This document shows, one piece after another, positions 1 through 5,386 of a DNA stretch of 8,049 nucleotides. Source of the DNA: Actinomycetota bacterium (GTDB lineage: Bacteria; Actinomycetota; Actinomycetes; Actinomycetales; Angustibacteraceae); assembly GCA_014377795.1 (NCBI GenBank), contig JACMOY010000455.1, positions 1 to 8,049 of the forward strand, written 5' to 3'. Position 1 is the stretch's first letter; the number at the start of each line of letters is the position of its first letter. The translations under genes and the position numbers were made by a program. Under the pieces are notes generated by a model. That model ran no database searches, was not told the DNA's origin, and was given only the letters and a program-made list of their open reading frames with translations.

Positions 1-150
1 CCAGTGCGACGGTCACGATCAGTAACTTTGTTGCCGGTCAGGATGTACTGGGCTTGACGCTGAATCCCGGAACCATGGGCAACATCGCCATTGCCAGCAA
101 TACAGCTGGGGTACTGACCTTGACCTCGGCTGGCAATACCGCCACGCTGC
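1..150 (+). other. Foreign adhesin-like fragment at window start (probable chimeric join)
   Basis: Translated in the frame of the downstream helicase, this stretch is open to the window edge. It reads as a Thr/Ser/Asn/Gly-rich beta-strand segment with motifs such as TISNFVAGQDVLG and GVLTLTSAGNTATL. From memory these match repeat units of large proteobacterial surface adhesins (cadherin- or Ig-like repeats), which usually continue with an AQWQxAL-type motif. Base composition supports a different origin: about 56% GC over the first 140 bases against 70-73% over 181-300. Codons such as AAT, ACA and AGT, rare elsewhere in the window, are used here. The match ends within codons 144-152, after which XPB residues RYSRYPVPHALLVDV begin. 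The family assignment is from recognition, not a search. Confidence 0.7.
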
Positions 151-1604
151 TGCGGTACTCGCGCTACCCGGTGCCGCATGCCCTGCTGGTCGACGTCGCC
201 GACACGATGGACCGCTACGGCCGGCTCAGCCTGGTCAAGCACCCCGTCCACGGGCTGGTGCTGCACGCGAGCGACGTGCCGGTGCTCGAGGAGGTGCTGC
301 GCAGCAAGAAGGTCCAGCCGCTGGTGGGCGCGCGCCTGGACACCGAGACCGTGCTGGTGCACCCGAGCGAGCGCGGCCACCTCAAGCAGGTGCTGCTCAA
401 GCTGGGCTGGCCGGCCGAGGACCTCGCCGGCTACGTCAACGGCGAGGCGCACCCGATCAGCCTCGACCAGAGTCAGTGGCAGCTGCGGCCCTACCAGTCC
501 GAGGCCGTCGACGGCTTCTGGCACGGCGGCTCGGGCGTGGTCGTGCTGCCCTGCGGTGCGGGCAAGACCCTGGTCGGGGCAGCGGCGATGGCCAAGGCCA
601 GCGCAACCACCCTGATCCTGGTGACCAACACCGTCTCGGCCCGGCAGTGGCGAGACGAGCTGATCAAGCGCACCTCGCTCACCGCCGAGGAGATCGGCGA
701 GTACTCCGGCGCTCGCAAGCAGATCCGCCCGGTCACCATCGCCACCTACCAGGTGCTGACGCTCAAGCGGAAGGGCGCCTACCCGCACCTCGAGCTGCTC
801 GACGCCCGCGACTGGGGCCTGATCGTGTACGACGAGGTGCACCTGCTGCCCGCGCCGATCTTCCGGATGACCGCCGACCTGCAGGCCCGGCGCCGGCTCG
901 GACTGACCGCCACCCTCGTGCGCGAGGACGGCCGCGAGGGCGACGTCTTCAGCCTGATCGGCCCCAAGCGGTACGACGCACCCTGGAAGGACATCGAGGC
1001 GCAGGGCTACATCGCCCCCGCCGACTGCGTCGAGGTGCGGGTGACCCTGCCCGAGAGCGAGCGGCTCGTGTACGCGGTGGCCGAGCCCGACGTCCGGTAC
1101 CGCCTGGCCGCGTCCAGCAGCGTCAAGACCGCCGTCGTGCGCAAGCTCGTCGAGCAGCACCGCGGTGAGCCGACCCTGGTGATCGGGCAGTACATCGACC
1201 AGCTCGACGACCTGTCCGAGCAGCTGGACGCGCCGGTGATCAAGGGCGACACGACCGTCACCGAGCGCCAGCGCCTGTTCGAGGCGTTCCGCACCGGCGA
1301 GATCGGGCTGCTGGTCGTGAGCAAGGTCGCGAACTTCTCGATCGACCTGCCCGAGGCGAGCATCGCGATCCAGGTGTCGGGCAGCTTCGGCTCGCGCCAG
1401 GAGGAGGCCCAGCGCCTCGGCCGGGTGCTGCGTCCCAAGGGTGACCACCGCGCGGCCCGCTTCTACACCGTCGTCGCCCGCGACACGGTCGACGCCGACT
1501 TCGCCGCGCACCGTCAGCGGTTCCTTGCCGAGCAGGGGTACGCGTACCGGATCGTCGACGCCGCCGACGTCCTCGCCGGCCCCCAGCCCGACCCCACCAC
1601 CTGA
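3..1604 (+). CDS. XPB/Rad25-type DNA repair helicase, 5' end replaced by foreign sequence
   Basis: This is a superfamily 2 ATP-dependent 3'-5' DNA helicase of the XPB (Rad25/ERCC3) family, expected to act on DNA in the cytoplasm, probably in repair. Visible motifs are Walker A GAGKT (555-569), the DEVH box (831-842), motif III LGLTATLVREDG soon after, and motif VI QRLGRVLRP (1410-1436). The XPB match starts at RYSRYPVPHALLVDV (about 153) and runs to a normal C-terminus (RQRFLAEQGYAYRIVDAADV). Actinobacterial homologues are, from memory, about 540-550 residues. Here roughly the first 70 native residues are missing, replaced by an in-frame adhesin-like segment of other base composition. The frame is open to the window edge. 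A TTG at 54 is the only candidate start near the 5' end and is unlikely to be real. The true gene presumably starts in sequence not present here. Identity of the helicase part is very secure; the 5' boundary is not. Confidence 0.9.
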   Translation, partial: SATVTISNFVAGQDVLGLTLNPGTMGNIAIASNTAGVLTLTSAGNTATLLRYSRYPVPHALLVDVADTMDRYGRLSLVKHPVHGLVLHASDVPVLEEVLRSKKVQPLVGARLDTETVLVHPSERGHLKQVLLKLGWPAEDLAGYVNGEAHPISLDQSQWQLRPYQSEAVDGFWHGGSGVVVLPCGAGKTLVGAAAMAKASATTLILVTNTVSARQWRDELIKRTSLTAEEIGEYSGARKQIRPVTIATYQVLTLKRKGAYPHLELLDARDWGLIVYDEVHLLPAPIFRMTADLQARRRLGLTATLVREDGREGDVFSLIGPKRYDAPWKDIEAQGYIAPADCVEVRVTLPESERLVYAVAEPDVRYRLAASSSVKTAVVRKLVEQHRGEPTLVIGQYIDQLDDLSEQLDAPVIKGDTTVTERQRLFEAFRTGEIGLLVVSKVANFSIDLPEASIAIQVSGSFGSRQEEAQRLGRVLRPKGDHRAARFYTVVARDTVDADFAAHRQRFLAEQGYAYRIVDAADVLAGPQPDPTT

Positions 1605-1620
1605 GGTCTCACCGCCTGAG

Positions 1621-1635
1621 GTCCGTCTCTCGGAC
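1621..1635 (+). terminator. Small hairpin after the XPB helicase gene
   Basis: GTCCG and CGGAC flank a 5-base TCTCT loop, 16 bases after the helicase stop codon. The stem has only 5 bp and no T-tract follows, so this is a weak candidate terminator. It could instead act together with the larger inverted repeat just downstream. Confidence 0.2.
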
Positions 1636-1642
1636 ATGCTGT

Positions 1643-1673
1643 GGACGGCGTCATCGGCAGTGACGCCGGGTCC
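1643..1673 (+). promoter_or_regulatory. Inverted repeat before the XRE regulator, candidate operator (or terminator)
   Basis: The core is a perfect inverted repeat, GGCGTCA (1647-1653), 7-base spacer, TGACGCC (1661-1667). It is extended outward by GGAC (1643-1646) pairing with GTCC (1670-1673) across a 2-base bulge, giving 11 bp in all. It ends 14 bases before the GTG start of the HTH gene. A loose -10-like GATCAT lies at 1676-1681, so the repeat would cover the -35 region. This is where an XRE dimer would bind to repress its own gene. The same structure could fold in RNA and end transcription from the helicase gene, but no T-tract follows. The function is inferred. Confidence 0.4.
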
Positions 1674-1687
1674 GGGATCATGGTGCC

Positions 1688-2407
1688 GTGAGCAGCGTCT
1701 GGTCCCGGCCGCCAGCCACCCACCCCGGGGAGCTGGTGCGTCGTGCCCGTGAGGACGCCCTCGTCACCCAGCGGCAGCTCGCCGTCAGGGTCGGGCTCAG
1801 CCAGTCGGCGCTCTCGCGGATCGAGACCGGTGTCCGCAACCTGGACTGGGCCACGCTCGTGCGCCTCCTCGACCAGTTCGGGGTGCAACCGGTGCTGGCC
1901 ACGCAGAGCCGGGACGCCGATCTCGACCTGGCCCTGTCGCGGGAAGCGCTTCGACCGCCCTTGGACTGGTTCGACGACCTCGCCGACGGCGCCATGCTGC
2001 TGCAGATGCTGCACGATCTCTCGCTCACCGTGGACGGCGCCTTCGCGGCGCGGATGCTGGGCCTGCCGGTGCCGGTGATCGGCCGGATCGACGTGCTGAT
2101 CGATCCCGTGTCCAGGGCCTTGCCCCGGGTGAACACCTGGCTTGGGTCCCGCTTCTCCAGCGTGCAGCAGGGCGAGGACGAGCGCACCTACCGGGCGCGT
2201 CTGGGCGCCCTCACGCTGGTCCTGCACCTCGTTTCGCAGCCGGCTCCCGCGGTCCGCGTGCTGGCTCCGAACCACTACGGCCAGCCCGTCCTGCCGGCCG
2301 GGACCACGATCGCCGTCACGCCGGTGCCTCTGCTGCTGCTGAGCGGTGACGACCGGCGCCTGGTCGATCGAGCCTTGCACGGGCGCGACCTGCCTGACGC
2401 GAGGTGA
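1688..2407 (+). CDS. XRE-family HTH protein with nucleotidyltransferase-like C-terminal region
   Basis: A 239-residue protein. Residues 15-70 form a helix-turn-helix of the XRE/Cro-CI type (ELVRRARE, then TQRQLAVRVGLSQSALSRIE), so sequence-specific DNA binding is expected. The rest is unusual for a simple repressor. Around residues 92-130 the pattern VDGAFAARMLGLPVPV followed by IGRIDVLID resembles the GG[A/S]xAxxxHG and DhD region of minimal nucleotidyltransferases. The first Gly (D here) and the first catalytic Asp (R123 here) are replaced, while D125 and D129 remain, so a catalytically dead fold is likely. The GTG at 1688 is chosen because the protein reads well from it and a nearby ATG (1680) hits a stop after three codons. 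No clear Shine-Dalgarno is visible; the GATCAT at 1676 would suit a leaderless message. It stands alone, convergent to the next gene. The HTH is secure; the C-terminal reading is inference. Confidence 0.85.
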   Translation: MSSVWSRPPATHPGELVRRAREDALVTQRQLAVRVGLSQSALSRIETGVRNLDWATLVRLLDQFGVQPVLATQSRDADLDLALSREALRPPLDWFDDLADGAMLLQMLHDLSLTVDGAFAARMLGLPVPVIGRIDVLIDPVSRALPRVNTWLGSRFSSVQQGEDERTYRARLGALTLVLHLVSQPAPAVRVLAPNHYGQPVLPAGTTIAVTPVPLLLLSGDDRRLVDRALHGRDLPDAR

Positions 2408-2436
2408 GCGCAGCGGGGGCGGCGAAACGGGGTGAT

Positions 2437-2456
2437 GCATGCGCCCCGGCGCATGC
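2437..2456. terminator. 20-bp palindrome between convergent genes, possible bidirectional terminator
   Basis: GCATGCGCC (2437-2445) and GGCGCATGC (2448-2456) are perfect reverse complements separated by CC. As RNA this would give an 8-bp stem with a 4-base loop. It lies 30 bases after the regulator's stop and 67 bases beyond the end of the convergent gene, a natural place for a shared terminator. No T-tract is present on either strand. A third GCATGC occurs at 2471-2476. A protein-binding site is the alternative. Confidence 0.35.
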
Positions 2457-2522
2457 GGATGCGCCCACGGGCATGCCGCGCCCCACGTCGCCCCTCCGGA
2501 TGCGGCGCGCACCACCGATGGG

Positions 2523-3005
2523 TCAGCAGCGGCGCAGGCGCAGCCGCACCCCCACGGGGCGGTCGTCCGGGCCAGGCTCGGCTCGGACGTAGTGCCACTG
2601 GCTGCCGTCGGCGCGCACGGTGCTGTGCGAGAACGACCCGTCGGCGAAACGGTACGCAGCGGAGTGTGCGGATCGCCCGCCACCGCGCGCGCACGCCTCG
2701 GCGAAGGTGAGGACGGCCACGCCGGCCGGGAGCGCGGAGCCCGGTCGGGTCGTGGCGTTCGCAGGCAGCGGCGCGGTGTCGTAGATCGCGACAGCGACCT
2801 CGTCGTCGAGCGCCAGGAGCACCGCACCGACCTGGGGCGGCACGTCGAGGTCGTCGTCGTCGATCTGCCGGGTCATGGCGTACACCCCGCTGTCCACTGC
2901 CCCCACCCGGAACAGACCGCGCACCAGCCTCGTGCCGTCTGCCGCGACGTCGTTGAGGGGGACCCACTGCCGCGCCTGCATCACCACGTCCAGGAAGGCG
3001 CTCAT
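2523..3005 (-). CDS. Hypothetical protein, 160 residues, unrecognised family
   Basis: I do not recognise this protein. It begins MSAFLDVVMQARQWVPLNDV, has no signal peptide or membrane segment, carries an acidic run DDDDLD at residues 49-54, and ends in an Arg-rich tail (VGVRLRLRRC). The middle (GAVLLALDDEVAVAIYDTAPL) looks like alternating beta strands, so a small soluble cytoplasmic alpha/beta protein is likely. The ATG at 3005 is supported by a TACCTT -10-like hexamer on the same strand (3019 to 3014) ending 8 bases before it, the geometry of an actinobacterial leaderless promoter. It is convergent to the XRE regulator and divergent from the two-component genes, so it is its own transcription unit. 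Its sequence reads as protein-like throughout, unlike the overlapping frames. Function is unknown; it may be a narrow-range gene. Confidence 0.7.
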   Translation of the reverse strand: MSAFLDVVMQARQWVPLNDVAADGTRLVRGLFRVGAVDSGVYAMTRQIDDDDLDVPPQVGAVLLALDDEVAVAIYDTAPLPANATTRPGSALPAGVAVLTFAEACARGGGRSAHSAAYRFADGSFSHSTVRADGSQWHYVRAEPGPDDRPVGVRLRLRRC

Positions 3006-3013
3006 GGGCGGCC

Positions 3014-3019
3014 AAGGTA
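3014..3019 (-). promoter_or_regulatory. -10 element for the 160-residue gene, probably leaderless
   Basis: Read on the minus strand, TACCTT matches the actinobacterial TANNNT -10 consensus and ends 8 bases before the ATG at 3005, placing transcription start at or next to the start codon. No Shine-Dalgarno is visible, which fits a leaderless message. No good -35 is seen; the expected position falls beside the palindrome at 3040-3051. Confidence 0.45.
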
Positions 3020-3039
3020 CCGGCTGCAGGATCGGCCCG

Positions 3040-3051
3040 GACGTCGACGTC
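3040..3051. promoter_or_regulatory. 12-bp palindrome in the divergent intergenic region, candidate operator
   Basis: GACGTCGACGTC is a perfect 12-bp palindrome, and also two tandem copies of GACGTC. GGCC at 3034-3037 and 3052-3055 can extend the symmetry across a 2-base bulge. It sits at about the -35 region of the minus-strand gene and 77 bases before the response-regulator start. A dimeric regulator could bind here. A few 12-bp palindromes are expected by chance in 8 kb at this GC, so this is suggestive only. Confidence 0.3.
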
Positions 3052-3084
3052 GGCCTGGGCTCAGCCCCGGAAACGTCCAGCGGA

Positions 3085-3100
3085 CTCCCAGGAATGGGAG
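3085..3100 (+). promoter_or_regulatory. Hairpin with GGAA tetraloop in the response-regulator leader
   Basis: CTCCCA (3085-3090) and TGGGAG (3095-3100) form a perfect 6-bp stem closed by GGAA, a GNRA-type tetraloop. It ends 14 bases before the Shine-Dalgarno of the response regulator. If the transcript starts upstream, the hairpin lies in the 5' leader and could affect translation or stability. If the promoter is downstream, it is a DNA site or meaningless. I see no clear TANNNT promoter in this gap. Confidence 0.3.
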
Positions 3101-3114
3101 GCAGGATGGCCTGC

Positions 3115-3120
3115 AGGAGG
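3115..3120 (+). promoter_or_regulatory. Strong Shine-Dalgarno that fixes the response-regulator GTG start
   Basis: AGGAGG, continuing as AGGAGGTGGT, lies 7 bases before the GTG at 3128. This is the best ribosome binding site in the window and settles the start of the regulator gene. Confidence 0.85.
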
Positions 3121-3127
3121 TGGTCGA

Positions 3128-3844
3128 GTGACCCGGCCCACGACGTCCGAGGCCAAGCTGCTGGTGGTCGAGGACGAGCCCAACATCCGCGAGCTGCTGT
3201 CGACCTCGCTGCGCTTCGCCGGCTTCGAGGTGCACACCGCCGCTGACGGCGCGACCGCGCTGAAGCTGGCCGAGAGCGAGCGACCCGACCTGCTCGTGCT
3301 GGACGTGATGCTGCCCGACATGGACGGTTTCGCCGTCACCCGACGCCTGCGCGACCAGGGCCGGCAGATGCCGGTGCTGTTCCTCACCGCCCGCGACGGC
3401 ACCGACGACAAGGTCATGGGCCTGACGGTCGGTGGCGACGACTACGTCACCAAGCCGTTCAGCCTCGAGGAGGTCATCGCCCGGATCCGCGCGGTCCTGC
3501 GGCGCACCGCGGGCTTCACCGGCGAGGACGTCGGCCGGCTGGCGTTCGCCGACCTCGACCTGGACGAGGACTCGCACGAGGTGCGTCGCGGCGGCCGCGT
3601 GGTCGACCTGTCGCCCACCGAGTTCAAGCTGCTGCGCTACCTGATGCTGAACCCCAACCGCGTGCTGTCCAAGTCCCAGATCCTGGACCACGTGTGGGAC
3701 TACGACTTCCGCGGCGAGTCCGGCATCGTCGAGTCCTACATCTCCTACCTGCGGCGCAAGGTGGACGCCGACGCCGCGGTGCCGCTGATCCACACCCGAC
3801 GCGGGGTCGGGTACGTGCTGCGCCTGCCGCCCGAGCAGGGCTGA
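3128..3844 (+). CDS. OmpR/PhoB-family DNA-binding response regulator (PhoP/TcrX-like)
   Basis: A 238-residue cytoplasmic two-component regulator. The receiver domain (about 10-125) has the full active site: acidic pair E15/D16, phospho-acceptor D59 in LLVLDVMLP, T87, Y106 and K109 in DDYVTKPF. The C-terminal winged-helix DNA-binding domain (about 133-235) has the typical LSPTEFKLLRYL, VLSKSQILDHVW and HTRRGVGYVLR segments. Phosphorylation by the kinase encoded next should promote dimerisation and promoter binding. The segments GGDDYVTKPFSLEEV and IVESYISYLRRKVD resemble M. tuberculosis PhoP and TcrX more than MprA, judged from remembered sequences. A GTG start with an AGGAGG 7 bases upstream fixes the N-terminus. 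The kinase gene starts immediately after the stop, so the two are surely cotranscribed. Family assignment is certain; orthology is not. Confidence 0.97.
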   Translation: MTRPTTSEAKLLVVEDEPNIRELLSTSLRFAGFEVHTAADGATALKLAESERPDLLVLDVMLPDMDGFAVTRRLRDQGRQMPVLFLTARDGTDDKVMGLTVGGDDYVTKPFSLEEVIARIRAVLRRTAGFTGEDVGRLAFADLDLDEDSHEVRRGGRVVDLSPTEFKLLRYLMLNPNRVLSKSQILDHVWDYDFRGESGIVESYISYLRRKVDADAAVPLIHTRRGVGYVLRLPPEQG

Positions 3845-5335
3845 GTGGGCTCCCTGCTGACCCGCGCCCGCGACCGGGCGTCCGCGACGCCGCTGCGGCT
3901 GCGGCTGGTCGCGATCCTGCTGGGGCTGGCGCTGGTGGCCCTGGCCGTGACCGGCGCGGTCGCGGTCGCGCTGCTCGGCGGCCAGCTGGTCGACAAGGTC
4001 GACGCCCAGGTGACCGCCGTCGCCCGCGGCTACGCCGGGCTGGACTCCCCCGACGACCTCGGCGGCGGCCCCCAGCGCGGGCTGCCCAGCGCCCAGTACG
4101 GCGTGGTGCTGCACGACACCGGCCAGCAGCTGCAGATCGGGCGCCGGCTCGGCCGCGGGCCCGGGCCGGACCTGGCCGGGCTGACCCCCGCGTCGGTGGC
4201 GGCGCACGGCGGCGTCCCGTCCACCGTCCCCGCCACCGGCGGTGATGCCCGCTGGCGCCTGGTCGCCCTGCGCGTCGCGGGCACGCAGTACGGCGACGTC
4301 ACGCTGGTCGTCGGGCAGAGCCTGGCCGACGTCGACGACACGGTGGCCCGGATGGGTGTGGTCCTCACCCTGGTCGGGCTGGGGGTGCTGTTGGCGCTGG
4401 GTGTGCTCGGCTGGCTGGCCGTCCGGCGGGCCTTTCGCCCCCTCACCGAGGTCGAGGAGGTCGCCCAGGCGATCGCCGACGGCGACCTGTCGCGGCGGGT
4501 GCCGCCGAGGCCCGGCTCGACCGAGGTCGGCCGCCTCTCTGCGTCCCTGAACGCGATGCTCAGCCAGATCGAGCAGGCGTTCGCGGTGCGCGAGGCCTCG
4601 CAGGAGCGGATGCGCCGGTTCGTCTCCGACGCCAGCCACGAGCTGCGGACGCCGCTCGCGACGGTGCGCGGGTACGCCGAGCTGTACCGCCAGGGCGCGG
4701 TCACCCAGCCGCAGGACGTCGCTGGCGCCATGCGCCGGATCGAGGACGAGGCGACCCGGATGGGCGTGCTGGTCGAGGACCTGCTGACGCTGGCCCGGCT
4801 GGACGAGCAGCGGCCCGAGCGGCGCTGCCCGGTCGACCTGACCGTCCTTGCCGCGGACGCCGTCCAGGACGCCCGGGCCCTGGACCCCGGCCGGGACGTC
4901 ACCCTGACCGGGCTCGACGGACCGGTCGGCGCCAGCGTGGTCGAGGGCGACGAGTCCAAGCTGCGTCAGGTGGTCACCAACCTGGTGGTCAACGCGCTGC
5001 GGCACACCCCGGGCGGCACCCGGATCGAGCTGCTGGTCGGCGTCGAGGGCGACAGCGGGGTGCTCGAGGTGCGTGACCACGGGCCGGGCATCGCCGCCGG
5101 GCACGTCCGCCAGGTGTTCGACCGCTTCTTTCGCGCCGACGCCTCGCGACAGCGTTCGCACGGCGGCGGGTCGGGGCTCGGGTTGGCGATCGTCGCGGCC
5201 ATCGTGGCCGGGCACGGCGGCCAGGTCGGCGTGACGACGACGCCGGGCGGCGGGGCCACGTTCATCGTGCGGCTGCCCCTCGCGCCCTTGGCGCCCGGAC
5301 TCACAGGCAACTCCCAGGCCCACTCCAGCGCCTGA
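3845..5335 (+). CDS. Membrane sensor histidine kinase with HAMP domain
   Basis: A 496-residue orthodox kinase, partner of the preceding regulator. A first membrane helix (about 20-45) and a second (about 169-194) enclose an extracytoplasmic sensor region of roughly 120 residues with no motif I recognise. A HAMP linker follows (about 190-245). The HisKA domain carries the phospho-acceptor H265 in SDASHELRTPLATVRGYAEL. The ATPase domain shows the N box (N383 in LVVNALRHTPGG), G1 (DHGPGIA, D411), the F box (VFDRFFRADASR) and G2 (GGGSGLGLAIV). All catalytic residues are present. The GTG start directly follows the regulator's TGA with no gap and only a weak ribosome site, which points to translational coupling. 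The body resembles actinobacterial TcrY/PhoR-type kinases. The ligand is unknown; the protease gene next door hints at envelope stress. Confidence 0.96.
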   Translation: MGSLLTRARDRASATPLRLRLVAILLGLALVALAVTGAVAVALLGGQLVDKVDAQVTAVARGYAGLDSPDDLGGGPQRGLPSAQYGVVLHDTGQQLQIGRRLGRGPGPDLAGLTPASVAAHGGVPSTVPATGGDARWRLVALRVAGTQYGDVTLVVGQSLADVDDTVARMGVVLTLVGLGVLLALGVLGWLAVRRAFRPLTEVEEVAQAIADGDLSRRVPPRPGSTEVGRLSASLNAMLSQIEQAFAVREASQERMRRFVSDASHELRTPLATVRGYAELYRQGAVTQPQDVAGAMRRIEDEATRMGVLVEDLLTLARLDEQRPERRCPVDLTVLAADAVQDARALDPGRDVTLTGLDGPVGASVVEGDESKLRQVVTNLVVNALRHTPGGTRIELLVGVEGDSGVLEVRDHGPGIAAGHVRQVFDRFFRADASRQRSHGGGSGLGLAIVAAIVAGHGGQVGVTTTPGGGATFIVRLPLAPLAPGLTGNSQAHSSA

Positions 5336-5386
5336 CCAACTCGCCGCGGTTGAGTAGACCTCAGTCGACCAGACGAGGTGGAGAGC

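Noticed and set aside
54..56. TTG at 54 as the start of the XPB helicase
   Set aside because: It lies inside the adhesin-like foreign segment, has no ribosome site, and the frame is open upstream to the window edge. The native N-terminus is missing.
1600..1623. Tandem CCTGAGGTC copies 15 bases apart around the helicase stop
   Set aside because: Only two 9-base copies, one overlapping the stop codon. Too little to call a repeat element.
1514..2827. A 437-codon minus-strand open frame across the helicase end, the XRE gene and the convergent gap
   Set aside because: It overlaps the well-supported HTH gene and the 160-residue gene, and has Arg/Pro/Gly-rich composition with no recognisable domain.
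1688..3005. The XRE gene and the 160-residue gene as a toxin-antitoxin pair
   Set aside because: They are convergent and about 115 bases apart, whereas such pairs are normally adjacent in one operon. Neither shows a known toxin motif.
2275..3015. A 246-codon minus-strand open frame overlapping the 160-residue gene in another frame
   Set aside because: It is Arg-rich and low-complexity, and runs into the XRE coding region. The 160-residue frame reads as a normal protein, has a fitting promoter and ends before the convergent neighbour.
3006..3127. A PhoP-type direct-repeat box (TCACAGC-like) in the regulator's upstream region
   Set aside because: I looked for paired TCACAGC-like repeats, given the PhoP-like sequence of the regulator, and found none.
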